Part shown: positions 29,643 to 39,977 of the stretch, piece by piece | Layout of the letters: the number at the start of each line of letters is the position of its first letter | Position numbering within the stretch: the stretch's first letter is position 1 | Source of the DNA: Candidatus Opimibacter iunctus | Lineage (GTDB): Bacteria; Bacteroidota; Bacteroidia; Chitinophagales; Saprospiraceae | Assembly: GCA_016716665.1 (NCBI GenBank) | Contig: JADJVH010000011.1 | Span: forward strand, 186,001-250,000 | DNA length: 64,000 nucleotides | Direction: 5' to 3' | Made by a program: the position numbers and the translations under genes | Notes under the pieces: generated by a model | What the model was told of the DNA's origin: nothing | Databases searched by the model: none | What the model saw: the letters and a program-made list of their open reading frames with translations, nothing else

Positions 29643-30674
29643 ATGAACCGCTTCCTGGGAATAGCCATCTTGCTTGCATTTGCCTCCGTAGCCTGGGGGC
29701 AATCGTCCGGGAACCCATTTGACCTGAAATACCGGCCCGCCAAACCCAAAGTAGATCCTACGCCTAAGCCCTCAGGGATAGCAGCAGACACACAGACTAA
29801 AGCTATCGTGACCCAGCCTGTTGTCAAGCCCCCAGCTACTACGGTCAAGCCAGACACAACCCCTGTGCCTGTGACTGCTGCTGGTAGTCAGCCGGATACC
29901 AATCTACCCGGGGCAAATTCTAATCCTTTCGAAAGGGCCAAAGAAACAGATTCAATCAAGTCCGCAGTGGTGACTCCTGTAGATACCCCTGCTAAAAAGC
30001 CAGCCCTTGGGAAAATTCTTCCCCCGGTCCCAAAAACAAAAGCCTCGCGGGGATTTCAGATCTTTTTCATGCTGCTGAGCCTCCTTTTCCTGATTTTTAT
30101 TGTCAATGTGGAGCGCAGTTTCGTCCGGGACCTCTGGAGAGTCATCTCTAATGAGAATTATAGTTCGCTGCACCATCGCAACCAGCGGAATACCATGCGG
30201 CAGATCCTGCTCATGATGGGTTACACAGTATTTATCATTCAGGGAGGCCTGTTTATTTTCCATGCGCTTCAGGTTTTCCACTATACCGGGACCTTGCTCG
30301 ATAATATCTGGGTATCCATATTATTGGTGCTGGGCATCTATCTGACCCGCCATGGAGTGCTGCGCTATCTCAAGTGGCTCTTCAATAACGAGAAAGAGTT
30401 GACGCTCTTTGGATTCGATATCAGCATCTTCAACACCATGGTCGGACTAGTCCTCCTGCCGATCAATATACTGATCATTTTCGGACCGGAAACCATGCAT
30501 AAGCCGTTGATTATCATAGGCATTATAGCCATTGCGGCAGCTTACCTCCTCAGGCAGCTCAGGTGGGTGCTCACGGCCCGCCAACTTATTGTCAATAGTC
30601 TATTTCTCTTTTTTGTTTATCTTTGCGCCGTCGAAATCCTCCCCTTGTGGGCTATTTCTAAGTTATTCTGGTGA
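29643..30674 (+). CDS. DUF4271 membrane protein
   Basis: The protein has 343 residues. A signal peptide (MNRFLGIAILLAFASVAWG) is followed by a Pro/Thr/Lys-rich periplasmic linker (residues about 25-125). About seven membrane helices then begin at FQIFFMLLSLLFLIFIVNV, a topology typical of DUF4271 proteins in Bacteroidota. Function is unknown. It is 26 bp upstream of the HemD-like gene, an arrangement commonly conserved in this phylum, suggesting an operon. Confidence 0.85.
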   Translation: MNRFLGIAILLAFASVAWGQSSGNPFDLKYRPAKPKVDPTPKPSGIAADTQTKAIVTQPVVKPPATTVKPDTTPVPVTAAGSQPDTNLPGANSNPFERAKETDSIKSAVVTPVDTPAKKPALGKILPPVPKTKASRGFQIFFMLLSLLFLIFIVNVERSFVRDLWRVISNENYSSLHHRNQRNTMRQILLMMGYTVFIIQGGLFIFHALQVFHYTGTLLDNIWVSILLVLGIYLTRHGVLRYLKWLFNNEKELTLFGFDISIFNTMVGLVLLPINILIIFGPETMHKPLIIIGIIAIAAAYLLRQLRWVLTARQLIVNSLFLFFVYLCAVEILPLWAISKLFW

Positions 30675-30700
30675 GTGATTGATCCATTAAAACCTGTCGA

Positions 30701-31486
30701 ATGGGTACAAACAGTATCAAAGCAAGTTCAACATCAAGTCCAAAACGTACCGTGAAGACGATTTTAGTCTCACAGCCTAAGCCAGAACGATCCCCATACT
30801 ATGACATTGAGAAGAAGTATGCTATCCAGATAGACTGGAGGCCCTTTAATCATGTGGAGCCGGTCACGGAAAAGGAATTTCGTAAGTACCGTATCCGTCC
30901 GGATGAATTCCAGGCCGTGGTGATGACCAGCAAGAACAGTATTGACCACTTTTTCCGCCTCTGTGAAGAGATGCGCGTCAAGGTCTCCCAGGACATGAAG
31001 TATTTCTGTACCTCCGAGACCGTAGCCCATTACCTGCAGAAGTTTATCCAATACCGCAAGCGCAAGGTATTTGTGGGAGAGCGATCCATCCAGGATCTGT
31101 CCAGCGCGCTGCAAAAACATAAGTCCACCACACGATTCCTCGTGCCATGTTCAAACCTGGGTAAGGAAGATGTGATCGATTACCTCAAGCAGAAGGAAGT
31201 CAACTTCGAATCCGCTGTGATGTACAAGTCCGTATCCAGTGACTTGTCAGATCTCAGGGACATCTTCTATGACATGCTGATCTTCTTTAGTCCGCAGGGT
31301 ATTGAGTCCTTGTTTGAAAACTTTCCTGATTTCAAGCAGAACAATACACGCATCGCTGTCTTTGGCAATATCACCGCCAAGGCCGCAGAGGAACATCATC
31401 TTCATATCGATGTTGTTGCACCCGCTCCCGGCATACCTTCGATGTCAATGGCCCTGGACAAATACCTCCAGGAGTCTAACAAGTAA
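30701..31486 (+). CDS. hemD: Uroporphyrinogen-III synthase (HemD-like)
   Basis: The protein has 261 residues and a two-lobed HemD fold. TILVSQPKPE begins lobe 1, FQAVVMTSKNSIDHFF carries the conserved TSxN stretch, and VFVGERSIQDL, FLVPCSNLGKEDVIDYL, LIFFSPQGIESLFENF and IAVFGNITAKAAEE mark the second lobe. The enzyme closes hydroxymethylbilane to uroporphyrinogen III in haem and cobamide synthesis. Sequence conservation is moderate, as is usual for HemD. It sits directly after DUF4271 and before a Nudix hydrolase on the same strand. Confidence 0.87.
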   Translation: MGTNSIKASSTSSPKRTVKTILVSQPKPERSPYYDIEKKYAIQIDWRPFNHVEPVTEKEFRKYRIRPDEFQAVVMTSKNSIDHFFRLCEEMRVKVSQDMKYFCTSETVAHYLQKFIQYRKRKVFVGERSIQDLSSALQKHKSTTRFLVPCSNLGKEDVIDYLKQKEVNFESAVMYKSVSSDLSDLRDIFYDMLIFFSPQGIESLFENFPDFKQNNTRIAVFGNITAKAAEEHHLHIDVVAPAPGIPSMSMALDKYLQESNK

Positions 31487-31528
31487 TATCAGGGATACCC
31501 GGCAACTAAAGGCTAATACCTGTTGTTG

Positions 31529-32185
31529 ATGCAGACGATGATATCAACATCGAGACCTCCGCTTATCGAACATCTCCAGCAAAAACTGCTGCGTGAGCCA
31601 TTGCCCGGCCAGTCTGCCCATTTCAAGATGGCACATGCGGTCAGGAAAGTGGAGCCCGTACCCGAAAGCGAAACTACGCGCGAGGCTGCTGTCTTGATGA
31701 CCTTGTTTGAAAAAGAACCCGGTGACTGGCAGCTGATCTTTATCAGGAGAGCTTCATCCCATCCCCAGGACAAGCATGCCGGTCAGGTAGGCTTTCCAGG
31801 AGGTAAGAGGGAGGCCTCGGATCCGGACCTCATGTATACCGCCCTGAGGGAAAGCGAAGAAGAGATTGCTCTGGACCTTTCAGGGATTGATGTCCTGGGC
31901 CCCCTGTCACCTCTTTACATCACGGTCAGCAAATTCCTGGTGCATCCATACCTTGCCTATTCATGGAAGACACCACTATTGACCCGGCAGGAAGCAGAGG
32001 TCGAGGAAATCCTGGAGATACCGCTCAGCCATTTTTTTGACCCTGCCTCCAGGAAAGAGACACGGATCAACCTGACCAGTGGGATCATCCTCAACCATGT
32101 GCCCTCATTCCAGGTCGGTGGGCAGGTGATTTGGGGCGCCACGGCCATGATCCTCAATGAATTCCTTGAGATCATGCCCTCCTAA
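31529..32185 (+). CDS. Nudix hydrolase (CoA pyrophosphatase-like)
   Basis: The protein has 218 residues from ATG 31529; two in-frame TTG codons precede it. The Nudix box reads GGKREASDPDLM followed by TALRESEEEIAL, matching G-x5-E-x7-RE-x2-EE. The upstream QVGFPGG stretch and overall size resemble the NudL/YeaB CoA-diphosphatase group, which hydrolyses the pyrophosphate of CoA derivatives. The substrate assignment is by resemblance only. The next gene is a CoA-dependent mutase 40 bp downstream, which fits a CoA-related job. Confidence 0.85.
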   Translation: MQTMISTSRPPLIEHLQQKLLREPLPGQSAHFKMAHAVRKVEPVPESETTREAAVLMTLFEKEPGDWQLIFIRRASSHPQDKHAGQVGFPGGKREASDPDLMYTALRESEEEIALDLSGIDVLGPLSPLYITVSKFLVHPYLAYSWKTPLLTRQEAEVEEILEIPLSHFFDPASRKETRINLTSGIILNHVPSFQVGGQVIWGATAMILNEFLEIMPS

Positions 32186-32225
32186 TGACCTGAGGAGCAC
32201 ACATTTCCGTATTTTGTGACCTCAC

Positions 32226-35200
32226 ATGGAAACGATACTACCAATCACCGCATACCAGCCTAAGCACCATATCAGGATCGTTACGGCAGCCTCCCTTTTT
32301 GACGGCCACGATGCCGCGATCAATATCATGCGACGCATCATGCAGCGCTCAGGAGCAGAGATCATCCACCTCGGGCACAATCGCAGCGCAAAGGAAATCG
32401 TAGACACCGCGATACAGGAAGATGCACAAGGCATAGCACTGACTTCCTATCAGGGCGGGCATAATGAGTATTTCAAATACATCTTTGATATGCTCAAGGA
32501 AAGAGGCGCGGGCCATGTCAAGATATTTGGCGGTGGTGGGGTACTATTCTCCCTGAAGAAATCAAGGCATTGCAGGATTATGGCATCACCCGTATCTACT
32601 CTCCTGATGACGGTCGTCACATGGGACTCCAGGGCATGATCAATGATGTCCTGCAACAATGTGACTTTCCACTTGGAGAGCACGTCAATGGCGAACTAAA
32701 GAAGATCTCAAAGAAAGATCATCTCTCTATCTCGCGACTGATCACTGCGGTGGAAAACTATCCTGATGAAAATCAGCACTGGATCGCCCAAATCACATCA
32801 AAGGCAAAAGATTCAAAAGTTCCGGTGCTCGGTATTACCGGGACTGGTGGTGCAGGTAAGTCAAGCATGATCGATGAGATCATCCGCAGATACCTGCTTG
32901 ATTTTCCGGACAAGGATCTTGCTGTGGTTTCAGTAGATCCAAGCAAGAGAAAAACAGGTGGTGCGCTATTGGGTGACCGTATCCGCATGAATGCATTGAT
33001 CTCCCCACGAGTATATATGCGTTCGCTCGCGACACGTCAATCAAATCTCGCTCTATCCAAACATATCAAGCAGGCTGTAGATATCCTGAAGGCTGCTGAG
33101 TTTGACATGATCATCCTCGAGACCTCAGGTATCGGACAGTCTGATACGGAGATCGTGGATCATGCGGATATGTCCCTGTACATCATGACACCTGAATTTG
33201 GTGCCGCATCACAGCTCGAAAAAATCGACATGCTTGATTTCGCCGATGTGATCGCGATCAATAAATTTGACAAGCGTGGTGCACAGGATGCGCTGCGTGA
33301 TGTGCGCAAGCAATACAAGCGCAATCATGAATTGTGGGACGTGAAAGATGAAGATATTCCAGTGTTTGGAACGATTGCTTCACAGTTTAATGACCCTGGT
33401 ACAAACGCACTCTACAAGAAGATCATACAGATACTGGAAGCTAAAACCAGTATTACGTTCCATAGTACTGTGCAGTTCAAGACAGGTGAGAGTGAAAAGA
33501 TTTACATCATTCCACCACATCGCGTAAGGTACCTTTCAGAGATAGCAGACAACAATCGTAAGTATGATGCCTGGGCGAAAGAGGAAGCAGAGAAGGCAGC
33601 GCTGTTGTATGCATTGAAAGAATCAAAGGCTCATTTTGAAGAAAAGGGGATTGCAGAGAAGTCACGGATCAACTCAACAAGGAGTTTGATCGGCTAAAGC
33701 AGGATGTGCATGGCGATGTCTGGCGCTGGCTTGAAGAATGGCCGGAGATACGTCACCAGTATATTGATGATGATTATTCCTACAAGGTCAGGGACAAGGT
33801 CATCAAGGTGGATACACATGTGCGTTCGCTTTCAGGCACGCGTATTCCGGTAGTTGCTTTACCAGCATACAAAGACTGGGGTACGCTCGTCAATTGGGTC
33901 ACTCAGGAAAATCTACCAGGACGCTTTCCTTTTACAGCAGGTATATATCCATTCAAACGCAAGGGCGAAGACCCGACACGTATGTTTGCCGGAGAGGGTG
34001 GGCCGGAGCGCACCAACAAGCGATTCCACTATGTATCTAAAGGCATGCCTGCCATCAGGTTATCTACTGCATTTGACAGTGTGACGCTTTATGGTGAGGA
34101 TCCTGATTATCGTCCTGACATCTATGGTAAGATCGGAAACGCAGGCGTGAGCATTTGTTCACTCGATGATGCCAAGCGTTTGTATTCAGGATTTGATCTC
34201 TGTGATCCAAAGACTTCGGTCTCGATGACGATCAATGGCCCTGCGGCTACGATCTGCGCATTCTTTATGAATGCGGCCATTGATCAGCAATGCGAATTGT
34301 ACATCAAGGAGAACAAGCTCGAAGCGGAAGTTGAAAAAGCATTCCAGCGAAAATATGATCAGCAAGGGTTTCCAAGGCCAGCCTATGACCAGGAAATTCC
34401 TGAAGGAAACAATGGCCTTGGATTGATGTTGCTCGGCTTGACAGGTGATGAAGTATTGGAGCCAGAGATATATAGCAAGCTAAAAGCAAAAGCACTCCAA
34501 TCCGTTCGCGGCACAGTGCAGGCTGATATCCTCAAGGAAGACCAGGCGCAGAATACCTGCATCTTCTCTACGGAGTTTTCACTCCGGCTGATGGGGGATA
34601 TGCAGGCGTATTTTATTGATGAGAATATTCGCAATTTTTATTCCGTGTCCATCTCAGGATATCACATTGCGGAAGCGGGGGCTAATCCGATCACGCAGTT
34701 GGCCTTTACACTATCCAATGGGTTTACGTTTGTTGAATACTATTTGTCGAGAGGATTAGCCATCGATGATTTTGCACCAAACCTTTCCTTCTTCTTCTCA
34801 AATGGAGTAGATCCGGAGTATGCGGTTATCGGCAGAGTGGCTCGACGCATTTGGGCAAAAGCAATGAAGTATAAATACGGCGGCAATGATCGCTCACAAA
34901 AACTGAAATACCATATCCAGACGAGTGGTCGTTCATTGCACGCGCAGGAGATTTCCTTCAATGACATCAGGACGACCCTGCAGGCTTTGTATGCAATCTA
35001 TGACAACTGCAATAGCCTTCATACCAATGCGTATGATGAAGCGATCACCACACCAACTGAAGAAAGTGTGCGCAGGGCGATGGCGATTCAACTGATCATC
35101 AATCATGAGCTTGGCCTGGCTAAGAATGAAAACCCTTTGCAAGGTGCATTTATCATTGAAGAGCTGACTGATCTCGTAGAGGAAGCAGTGTTAGCCGAGT

Positions 35201-35607
35201 TTGACCGCATCACAGAGCGTGGTGGTGTGTTGGGTGCCATGGAGACGATGTACCAGCGTAGCAAGATTCAGGAAGAAAGTCTCTATTATGAAACCCTCAA
35301 GCATTCAGGCGAGTTTCCGATCATTGGCGTGAATACCTTCCTTTCAAAAGACGGTTCACCTACAGTCCTTCCAAAGGAAGTCATCCGATCCAATGAAGAA
35401 GAAAAGATCAATCAGATCAAGCGCCTCAATCACCTTCATGCGGCCAACCAGGATTCATCCGGTGATGCCTTAAAGAAGTTGCAAGAGGTAGCCATCGAAA
35501 ACGCCAATACATTTGAAGCCCTGATGGAGGTAGCTAAGAAATGTTCACTCGGACAGGTGACACATGCCTTGTATGAAGTGGGGGGGCAGTATCGAAGAAA
35601 TATGTAA
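32226..35607 (+). CDS. icmF: Fused isobutyryl-CoA mutase IcmF, two single-base frameshifts
   Basis: This adenosylcobalamin enzyme interconverts isobutyryl-CoA and n-butyryl-CoA and carries its own G-protein chaperone. The N-terminal B12-binding domain has FDGHDAAINIMRR with the cobalt-ligand His at about residue 28. The central MeaI/ArgK-type GTPase has Walker A GTGGAGKSS and LETSGIGQSDTEIVDHAD. The C-terminal half is the mutase barrel (FPFTAGIYPFKRKGEDPTRMF, QTSGRSLHAQEI). The frame breaks at about 32540, where a GGGGG run seems one G short (restoring GGGGGTILPEEI), and at about 33655 (GAGAAGTC should be GAGAAAGTC). Adding both bases gives 1127 residues, the family's usual size. It is very likely functional in the organism. 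Confidence 0.93.
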
Positions 35608-35610
35608 TTA

Positions 35611-35770
35611 AGTGAAGAATGATGCTTCGGCTACGCTCAGCAACCGAAGGTGAAGAGGCTCAAGGGGCTGAAAAGGCCTTAAGGGATGAAGGGAGCAAAG
35701 GATGAAGGGAGCAAGGGGTTAATTTAGCTGCGTCGTTGCGTCGTTGCGCGAGATAATTTTGCTGCTTCCT
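35611..35770. repeat. Word-like repeats after icmF
   Basis: The gap 35608-35823 contains a small hairpin around GCTTCGGCTACGCTCAGCAA, then GATGAAGGGAGCAAAG words in tandem (35690-35718), then GCGTCGTTGC in tandem (35730-35750). No gene is supported. Confidence 0.6.
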
Positions 35771-35823
35771 TGCGCGAATCTATAATGCACAGGCGTCTCG
35801 ATCGATCCTGCACAAGCTTGAAT

Positions 35824-36234
35824 TCATTTCTCCACTCCTTTCAGCCATTCGCGGATGACATGCTGCAGTATTTTCTTTTTCGCCTTGGCATCCTTCAGGT
35901 CCTCGATGATGGCGATCCTTCTTCCATCCTTGTATTCTCCAGTGAGGAATCCTGAGGTATCATTGACCCGGGCACCGCTGGGGAAGACCATCATGATACG
36001 GCCTTTGTAAAGGTTGAAGACGACAATCTCCCGTTTGTATTCCTTGGGATTGAAAGGCTTCATCTCCCCGGTATAGTAGTAGCATGGGTTGTTCCACTTG
36101 ATATGCTCACCGATTGTCTTTTCAGTACTCAGGATGATTTTGCGCAGGGTTTCCACCACAGGTACGATAGCCACATCCAGCTTGCTGATGTGTTCGGTGA
36201 CTTGTTGTTCGTCGGTAAGGGTGGATTTGGCCAT
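35824..36234 (-). CDS. DUF1801 (YdhG-like) domain protein
   Basis: The protein has 136 residues. The DUF1801 pattern includes LRKIILSTEKTIGEHIKWNNPCYYY, written here across the conserved I-K-W-N-x-P core, then FNLYKGRIMMVFPSGA and a charged C-terminal helix. The family is an SHS2-like small domain whose function is unknown, sometimes linked to iron-chaperone-like folds. It is a lone gene on the minus strand, 59 bp upstream of the kinase gene in transcription order. Confidence 0.83.
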   Translation of the reverse strand: MAKSTLTDEQQVTEHISKLDVAIVPVVETLRKIILSTEKTIGEHIKWNNPCYYYTGEMKPFNPKEYKREIVVFNLYKGRIMMVFPSGARVNDTSGFLTGEYKDGRRIAIIEDLKDAKAKKKILQHVIREWLKGVEK

Positions 36235-36293
36235 GTGATATGTTTACTTGAATCTGATTTCAATTTCGCGGCTAAGGTACAGGCTTAGCTCTA

Positions 36294-38852
36294 TTACTTT
36301 ACCACAAACTTTAATTCCCTTCCTGTTACGTTGGCTATAGTGGTGATGAGCTGGCTTGTTTTAAAAGGTTTAGGCACGTAATCATCCATTCCAGCCTCCC
36401 GGCATTTGTCCAGGTCACTGCGGATTACACTTGCCGTCAGGGCAATAACAGGTATTTGATGATTGCGCACGGATGAATGTGGATCACGAATCTGCCTCGT
36501 GGCTTCATACCCATCCATCTCCGGCATCTGCACATCCATCAGCACTACATCAAAATCATGTTCATGGAGTAAGGCCAATGCCTCTTTGCCATTAGTGGCC
36601 AGTGTTATAGCCACATCTGCTTTTACCATCAACGAATCATGGGCTACAATTCGGTTGAATTCATTGTCATCAACGATCAGGATTTTCAGCCCCTGGAGGA
36701 TGGCACCATCGATTTGTCCTGATGATCGTAACCCATTTAATCTTTCCCGTGATCCTTCAGCCAATGAGATCGTAAATGAAAAGATTGTTCCAACACCTTC
36801 TTCACTGTCGATGCTGATGGCACCTCCCATCAATTCGACCAACTGTTTGCTAATCGAAAGCCCCAATCCCGTGCCCCCGAATTTTCTTGCATCCGATATA
36901 TGGGCCTGCGAAAAACTTTCAAACACCGCTTCCAGTTTATCCTTTGGTATCCCTATCCCGGTATCAATTACCTTGAATGTAATACTTCGAACTGCCGACT
37001 GCCCATTGCCGACTGCCGACTGAGTACTGCCCACTTCAATCGTGACACTTCCTCTTTCGGTAAACTTAATTGCATTCCCGGTAAGATTGATAAGCACTTG
37101 CTTTAACCGGTTAGGGTCACCGACCACTATTTCGGGGACGGTTTTATCAATTTCAATCTTCAGCTGCAAGCCCTTTTCTTCTGCTTTGTAATTCAAGGTC
37201 TGCCTGACCTGATCGACCAGGCCATGAATGGAAAAATCGATTTTCTCCAGCTCCATTTTACCTTCTTCAATCTTGCTGAGATCGAGGATGTCGTTGATGA
37301 TGTGCAGCAGGGTGTCTGACGATTTCTGGATACCGTCCAGGTATTCATGCTGATCCGGACGCGGCGATTTGTCAATCAGTAAATTGGTCATACCCAATAC
37401 CGCATTCATGGGCGTGCGAATCTCATGGCTCATGTTGGCCAGGAACTGCTGTTTGAATTTTTCGCTTTGTTCAGCACGAATGCGTTGTTGCTCTGCCAGT
37501 TCCTTTTCTTTTAGGATAAGGCTGTTGGCCGTTTTTATGCGATTGCGTTGGGCTAAAAATATACCGGCGAAAAGTAAAACAACGCTAAAGCCACCGATGA
37601 AGCCATTGCGGACATATTTCTGGGTTTGAAGTTTCTTTAAGGCAATGGCATCCTTCAGCTCCTGTTCTGCTTTGATGGAGGCCTCTTTTTTATCATACTC
37701 ATGTTGCATCTGCTGTTGCAATATTTTTTTAGTGTTTTCTGCATTCGTCATGCTATCCCGTGCTGCAATGAATAGCTTGTAATGGACAAGGGCACTGGTA
37801 AAATCACCCTTTGCGCTATCAATGGTCACCAGGCCTCTATAGCTTTCAGTGACCCGTTGTAAGCTTCCGATTTCCCTGGAGACAGAGAGCCCTTTTCTCA
37901 GGTATACTTCCGCATCGCTGTATTTTTTTTGTTTCAGATAGGCTGCTCCAAGGTAGTTATATGCGTCTGCTACTCCAGGCATTTCTCCGATTTCTTCAGC
38001 TATCTTTAAACTTAAAGTAAAGGTTCTTAAAACCTCAGGATAGTTACCTTGCTGGAAATACGCTTTCCCTTCAAGCGTCAGTATGTCTGCATCCATACCA
38101 GCTTTTCCCAGTGACATTGATATCTCTTTCGCCAACGAAAGTTGACGCAGGGCCTCGGCAAAATCACCTTTCAATATATACATCTCAGCAAAATTGATTC
38201 TGGCCCATGCGATGGATTCACTGTCGCCGATTTCTTCCCGCAGCTGAATACACTGCTGGTGATACTTTATGGCCTCCGGATAGTTTTCCAGGTCGGTATA
38301 CACGATGGCTAAGCCACCGTAATTATCAGCTTGCAGCTCTTTATCTCCGTCAGTATCGTTGACTTTCAACGCAGCCAGATAATACCTCAATGCCTCAGCA
38401 TAGTTGCTCAGGCTATAATAAGCGGATGCAATATTGTTTGTAGTTATAACTATACCTCGGTGGTCGCCAATCTCCTTTCTTATCTGCAGTGCTTTAGTAA
38501 GAAATTCGAGAGCGGGGACACCATCCCCTTTATAAATCTGGATGATTCCCAACACATTATAGGCAATGCCTATGCCTTTTTTATAACCTATTTTTTCGGA
38601 CAGGCTCAGGCATTGGTTAGCATAATCGGTGGCCTTGTCATAGTCGCTAAACCAATAGGCTACTGAAAGTTCTTTCAGGATGTTTACTGCTGTAGTATCG
38701 GATAAGGAAGGTATTTCCTTGCCTGATTCAGGTTTTTGTGCGTAATGATTTTCGAGTTGGAGGAGGAGAGAGTCAACAAGGAGCTGGTCTTGCGAATAGG
38801 TATAATTTAAAAGAAAACATAGCAACACATTTAGCGTAAGGGATTTTTTCAT
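36294..38852 (-). CDS. TPR-containing hybrid sensor histidine kinase with receiver domain
   Basis: The protein has 852 residues. A signal peptide (MKKSLTLNVLLCFLLNYTYS) is followed by six to eight tetratricopeptide repeats in the periplasm (about residues 50-380, e.g. AYNVLGIIQIYKGDG). A membrane helix (NGFIGGFSVVLLFAGIFLA) leads to HisKA with FLANMSHEIRTPMN (phospho-His about 476), HATPase_c (NAIKFTERGS, DTGIGIP, GTGLGLSISKQL) and a receiver domain (ILIVDDNEFNR, VVLMDVQMPEMDG; phospho-Asp about 773). The ligand is unknown. The ATPase domain carries a short tandem-repeat insertion at residues about 606-621. No response regulator gene lies beside it, so output may be by phosphorelay. Confidence 0.94.
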   Translation of the reverse strand: MKKSLTLNVLLCFLLNYTYSQDQLLVDSLLLQLENHYAQKPESGKEIPSLSDTTAVNILKELSVAYWFSDYDKATDYANQCLSLSEKIGYKKGIGIAYNVLGIIQIYKGDGVPALEFLTKALQIRKEIGDHRGIVITTNNIASAYYSLSNYAEALRYYLAALKVNDTDGDKELQADNYGGLAIVYTDLENYPEAIKYHQQCIQLREEIGDSESIAWARINFAEMYILKGDFAEALRQLSLAKEISMSLGKAGMDADILTLEGKAYFQQGNYPEVLRTFTLSLKIAEEIGEMPGVADAYNYLGAAYLKQKKYSDAEVYLRKGLSVSREIGSLQRVTESYRGLVTIDSAKGDFTSALVHYKLFIAARDSMTNAENTKKILQQQMQHEYDKKEASIKAEQELKDAIALKKLQTQKYVRNGFIGGFSVVLLFAGIFLAQRNRIKTANSLILKEKELAEQQRIRAEQSEKFKQQFLANMSHEIRTPMNAVLGMTNLLIDKSPRPDQHEYLDGIQKSSDTLLHIINDILDLSKIEEGKMELEKIDFSIHGLVDQVRQTLNYKAEEKGLQLKIEIDKTVPEIVVGDPNRLKQVLINLTGNAIKFTERGSVTIEVGSTQSAVGNGQSAVRSITFKVIDTGIGIPKDKLEAVFESFSQAHISDARKFGGTGLGLSISKQLVELMGGAISIDSEEGVGTIFSFTISLAEGSRERLNGLRSSGQIDGAILQGLKILIVDDNEFNRIVAHDSLMVKADVAITLATNGKEALALLHEHDFDVVLMDVQMPEMDGYEATRQIRDPHSSVRNHQIPVIALTASVIRSDLDKCREAGMDDYVPKPFKTSQLITTIANVTGRELKFVVK
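36989..37037 (-). repeat. Intragenic word repeat (CAGTCGGCAGT family) within the kinase ATPase domain
   Basis: On the coding strand the segment reads as tandem copies of GGGCAGT/CAGTCGGCAGT words, encoding GSTQSAVGNGQSAVRS. It sits between the strand VTIEV and the strand ITFKVIDTGIGIP. The same word (GCAGTGGGCAGTGGGC) occurs directly after a stop codon at 52514-52546. Confidence 0.75.
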
Positions 38853-39016
38853 TTTTGCAAGTTTTCTGAAGCATGTAATCAGGAGGGCTGTGACAGGAAA
38901 TGCCCTGTAAGACTAAATATACACAATACCTCAAATTGTAACTTATTGATTGCTACTGGAGACCATGCTGAGATTCCGTTTTAAGATTTCATATTTGCAG
39001 CAGAAAGCCCTGTTTT

Positions 39017-39976
39017 ATGAGTGATGAGACTTTAAACCGTTTTGACCGCATCGTCGCGATATTGATCCACCTGCAATCCAGCCGGGTCGTCAAGGCACAA
39101 GACCTCGCAGAGCGGTTTGGCGTCAGCCTGCGGACAATCTACAGGGATATCGACTCTCTGGAAACTGCAGGCGTGCCCATCGCAGGCGAGGCGGGGATTG
39201 GCTTCTCACTGATGGAAGGTTATCGCCTCCCTCCGGTCATGTTTACCCGAGAAGAAGCCTCCGGTTTTATCGCCGCAGAAAAACTCATGCAAAAGTTTAC
39301 CGACAAGAAGATGGGCGCCCACTTTGAATCCGCGATGTACAAGATCAAATCGGTGCTGCGAGGACATGCCAGGGAACAAATCGCAGCACTGGAGTCGCAG
39401 ATATGGATCAATACGACACAACAGCTCTTCAATGAAAATACACCGGATGCACTTGAGATCCTGATAGAGAGTATTGCAGAGAAGAAACAGGTCCGGTTAG
39501 TTTACCAGGCGTTCGAGGGCGAAGAGGCCATAGAGCGGCACATCGAACCAGCCGGCTTGTTTCATGAGCACAGTTATTGGTACGTGGTCGGGTATTGCCA
39601 CCTGCGCAAGGATTACCGACAGTTCCGCACCGACCGGATGATAGAGATCTACAGGACTACGTTACCCTTTACCGGCGAACCCATTGATGTAGATGAATTC
39701 AGGAATATTGAAGACACCTCGGCCAAGACAAAAGCTGTGATCCGCGTCAGGAAAGATGTCGTGCGGTATATGAAGGGCGGGAGAAAGTACTATGGGTTTG
39801 TCTCCGAAGAAGAGAAAGGCGACATGGTCGAAATGACCTTTATGTCCCGCGATCTGCCACGTGGCCTGGCGAGATGGTATATGATGTTTGGAGACTGCGC
39901 CGAAATCGTCGAGCCCGAAAGCCTGAAGGAAATGGTCAGGGAGATGATCGAAAAAACCAGGGCCAATCTTACCTGA
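39017..39976 (+). CDS. WYL-domain transcriptional regulator (YafY family)
   Basis: The protein has 319 residues. The N-terminal HTH_11 domain (ILIHLQSSRVVKAQDLAERF, SLRTIYRDIDSLETAGVPI) is followed by a linker. The WYL domain (about 150-240) has RLVYQAFEGE, HSYWYVVGYCHLRKDYRQFR and RTDRMIEIYRT, and a WCX-like C-terminus comes last. Such regulators bind nucleic acids or nucleotide ligands and control neighbouring genes. The adjacent convergent DinB pair is the nearest candidate partner, though it is convergent and not divergent. Confidence 0.9.
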   Translation: MSDETLNRFDRIVAILIHLQSSRVVKAQDLAERFGVSLRTIYRDIDSLETAGVPIAGEAGIGFSLMEGYRLPPVMFTREEASGFIAAEKLMQKFTDKKMGAHFESAMYKIKSVLRGHAREQIAALESQIWINTTQQLFNENTPDALEILIESIAEKKQVRLVYQAFEGEEAIERHIEPAGLFHEHSYWYVVGYCHLRKDYRQFRTDRMIEIYRTTLPFTGEPIDVDEFRNIEDTSAKTKAVIRVRKDVVRYMKGGRKYYGFVSEEEKGDMVEMTFMSRDLPRGLARWYMMFGDCAEIVEPESLKEMVREMIEKTRANLT

Positions 39977-39977
39977 T

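Noticed and set aside
32186..32225. Cobalamin riboswitch before icmF
   Set aside because: The gap is only 40 bases and no B12-box-like sequence is seen; none was found before the TonB receptor either.
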